Part shown: piece after piece, positions 63,910 through 64,000 of the stretch
How positions within the stretch are numbered: the first letter of the stretch is position 1
Layout: every line of letters begins with the position of its first letter
NCBI GenBank assembly: GCA_031291475.1
Contig: JARLIY010000008.1
Location: 17,320-81,319 of the forward strand
Direction: 5' to 3'
DNA from: Xanthobacteraceae bacterium
GTDB lineage: Bacteria > Pseudomonadota > Alphaproteobacteria > Rhizobiales > Xanthobacteraceae
Length of the DNA stretch: 64,000 nucleotides
The notes under the pieces: model-generated
The model's database searches: none
What the model was told of the DNA's origin: nothing
What the model saw: only the letters and a program-made list of their open reading frames with translations
Program-made: the position numbers and the translations under genes

Positions 63910-64000
63910 ATGACTGCCGCCCTGGAATATTTAGGCCGAATGACCGACCAGTTCTTCGAGACGCAGATGCGCCGCGCGGCGCGCAAGATCAGCGCAAGGC
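63910..64000 (+). CDS. Small basic protein, N-terminal part (cut by window end)
   Basis: Thirty codons are present from ATG 63910, with AAGGAG 9 bases upstream: MTAALEYLGRMTDQFFETQM then RRAARKISAR. Similar short basic proteins with a RRAAxKISAR segment are frequent in Bradyrhizobium-type genomes (from memory). The stop is beyond the window. Function unknown. Confidence 0.65.
   Translation, partial: MTAALEYLGRMTDQFFETQMRRAARKISAR

Overview
The window looks like chromosomal DNA of an alphaproteobacterium of the order Hyphomicrobiales (Rhizobiales), closest in style to the Bradyrhizobium / Rhodopseudomonas / Xanthobacteraceae group. The signs are high GC with GTG and TTG starts, a GTTC-N7-GTTC LexA box before an imuA-imuB-dnaE2 cassette, an Irr-type iron box before an mbfA-like gene, a large coiled-coil protein resembling the rhizobial growth pole ring protein, and CTAG-ended intergenic palindromes. 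No rRNA, tRNA, CRISPR array, transposase or phage gene was recognised.

Layout. 1-9.2 kb is a catabolic region: a minus-strand unit scoA-scoB-livG-livF-substrate-binding protein-livH (runs off the left edge), then an M24 creatinase-like hydrolase, an SDR dehydrogenase, a StyA-like flavin monooxygenase and an enoyl-CoA hydratase. Together these suggest uptake and CoA-linked breakdown of an organic acid or aromatic compound. 9.3-18.7 kb holds a cell-envelope-like hypothetical, an lsrF-like thiolase, the SOS mutagenesis cassette imuA-imuB-dnaE2, and htpG. 18.7-22.3 kb holds a frameshifted FAD monooxygenase, a ferredoxin-NADP reductase, a 2Fe-2S ferredoxin and an Hpt protein. 22.7-27.0 kb is one 1433-residue coiled-coil membrane protein, probably the polar-growth scaffold. 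27.1-30.5 kb holds a threonine dehydratase-like enzyme and three hypotheticals.

30.5-36.6 kb is envelope-centred: a dipeptide epimerase (peptidoglycan recycling), mlaE-mlaF-mlaD (lipid transport), an LpxH-like phosphoesterase and a GT21 ceramide/hopanoid-type glucosyltransferase. 36.6-43.0 kb holds UPF0182, DUF2254 and Kup membrane proteins around a perfect FNR/FixK palindrome. 43.0-45.7 kb is a compact overlapping minus-strand unit: DUF1285, Nudix CoA pyrophosphatase, a DUF6111-like small membrane protein and CCA-adding enzyme. 46.0-52.9 kb is a MoxR-DUF58-DUF4159-membrane protein operon.

52.9-64.0 kb is mixed: a GNAT, a glutathionyl-hydroquinone reductase-like GST, a frameshifted small exported protein, a Nudix protein, mbfA with its iron box, a phosphoesterase, and an HTH-methyltransferase followed by a MetF-like protein. 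The last pair lies behind an array of four operator half-sites and is the best candidate for an undescribed regulated system. The window ends with a duplicated coiled-coil protein, an alkene reductase and small hypotheticals.

Functions are read from motifs and remembered family features; no database search was run.
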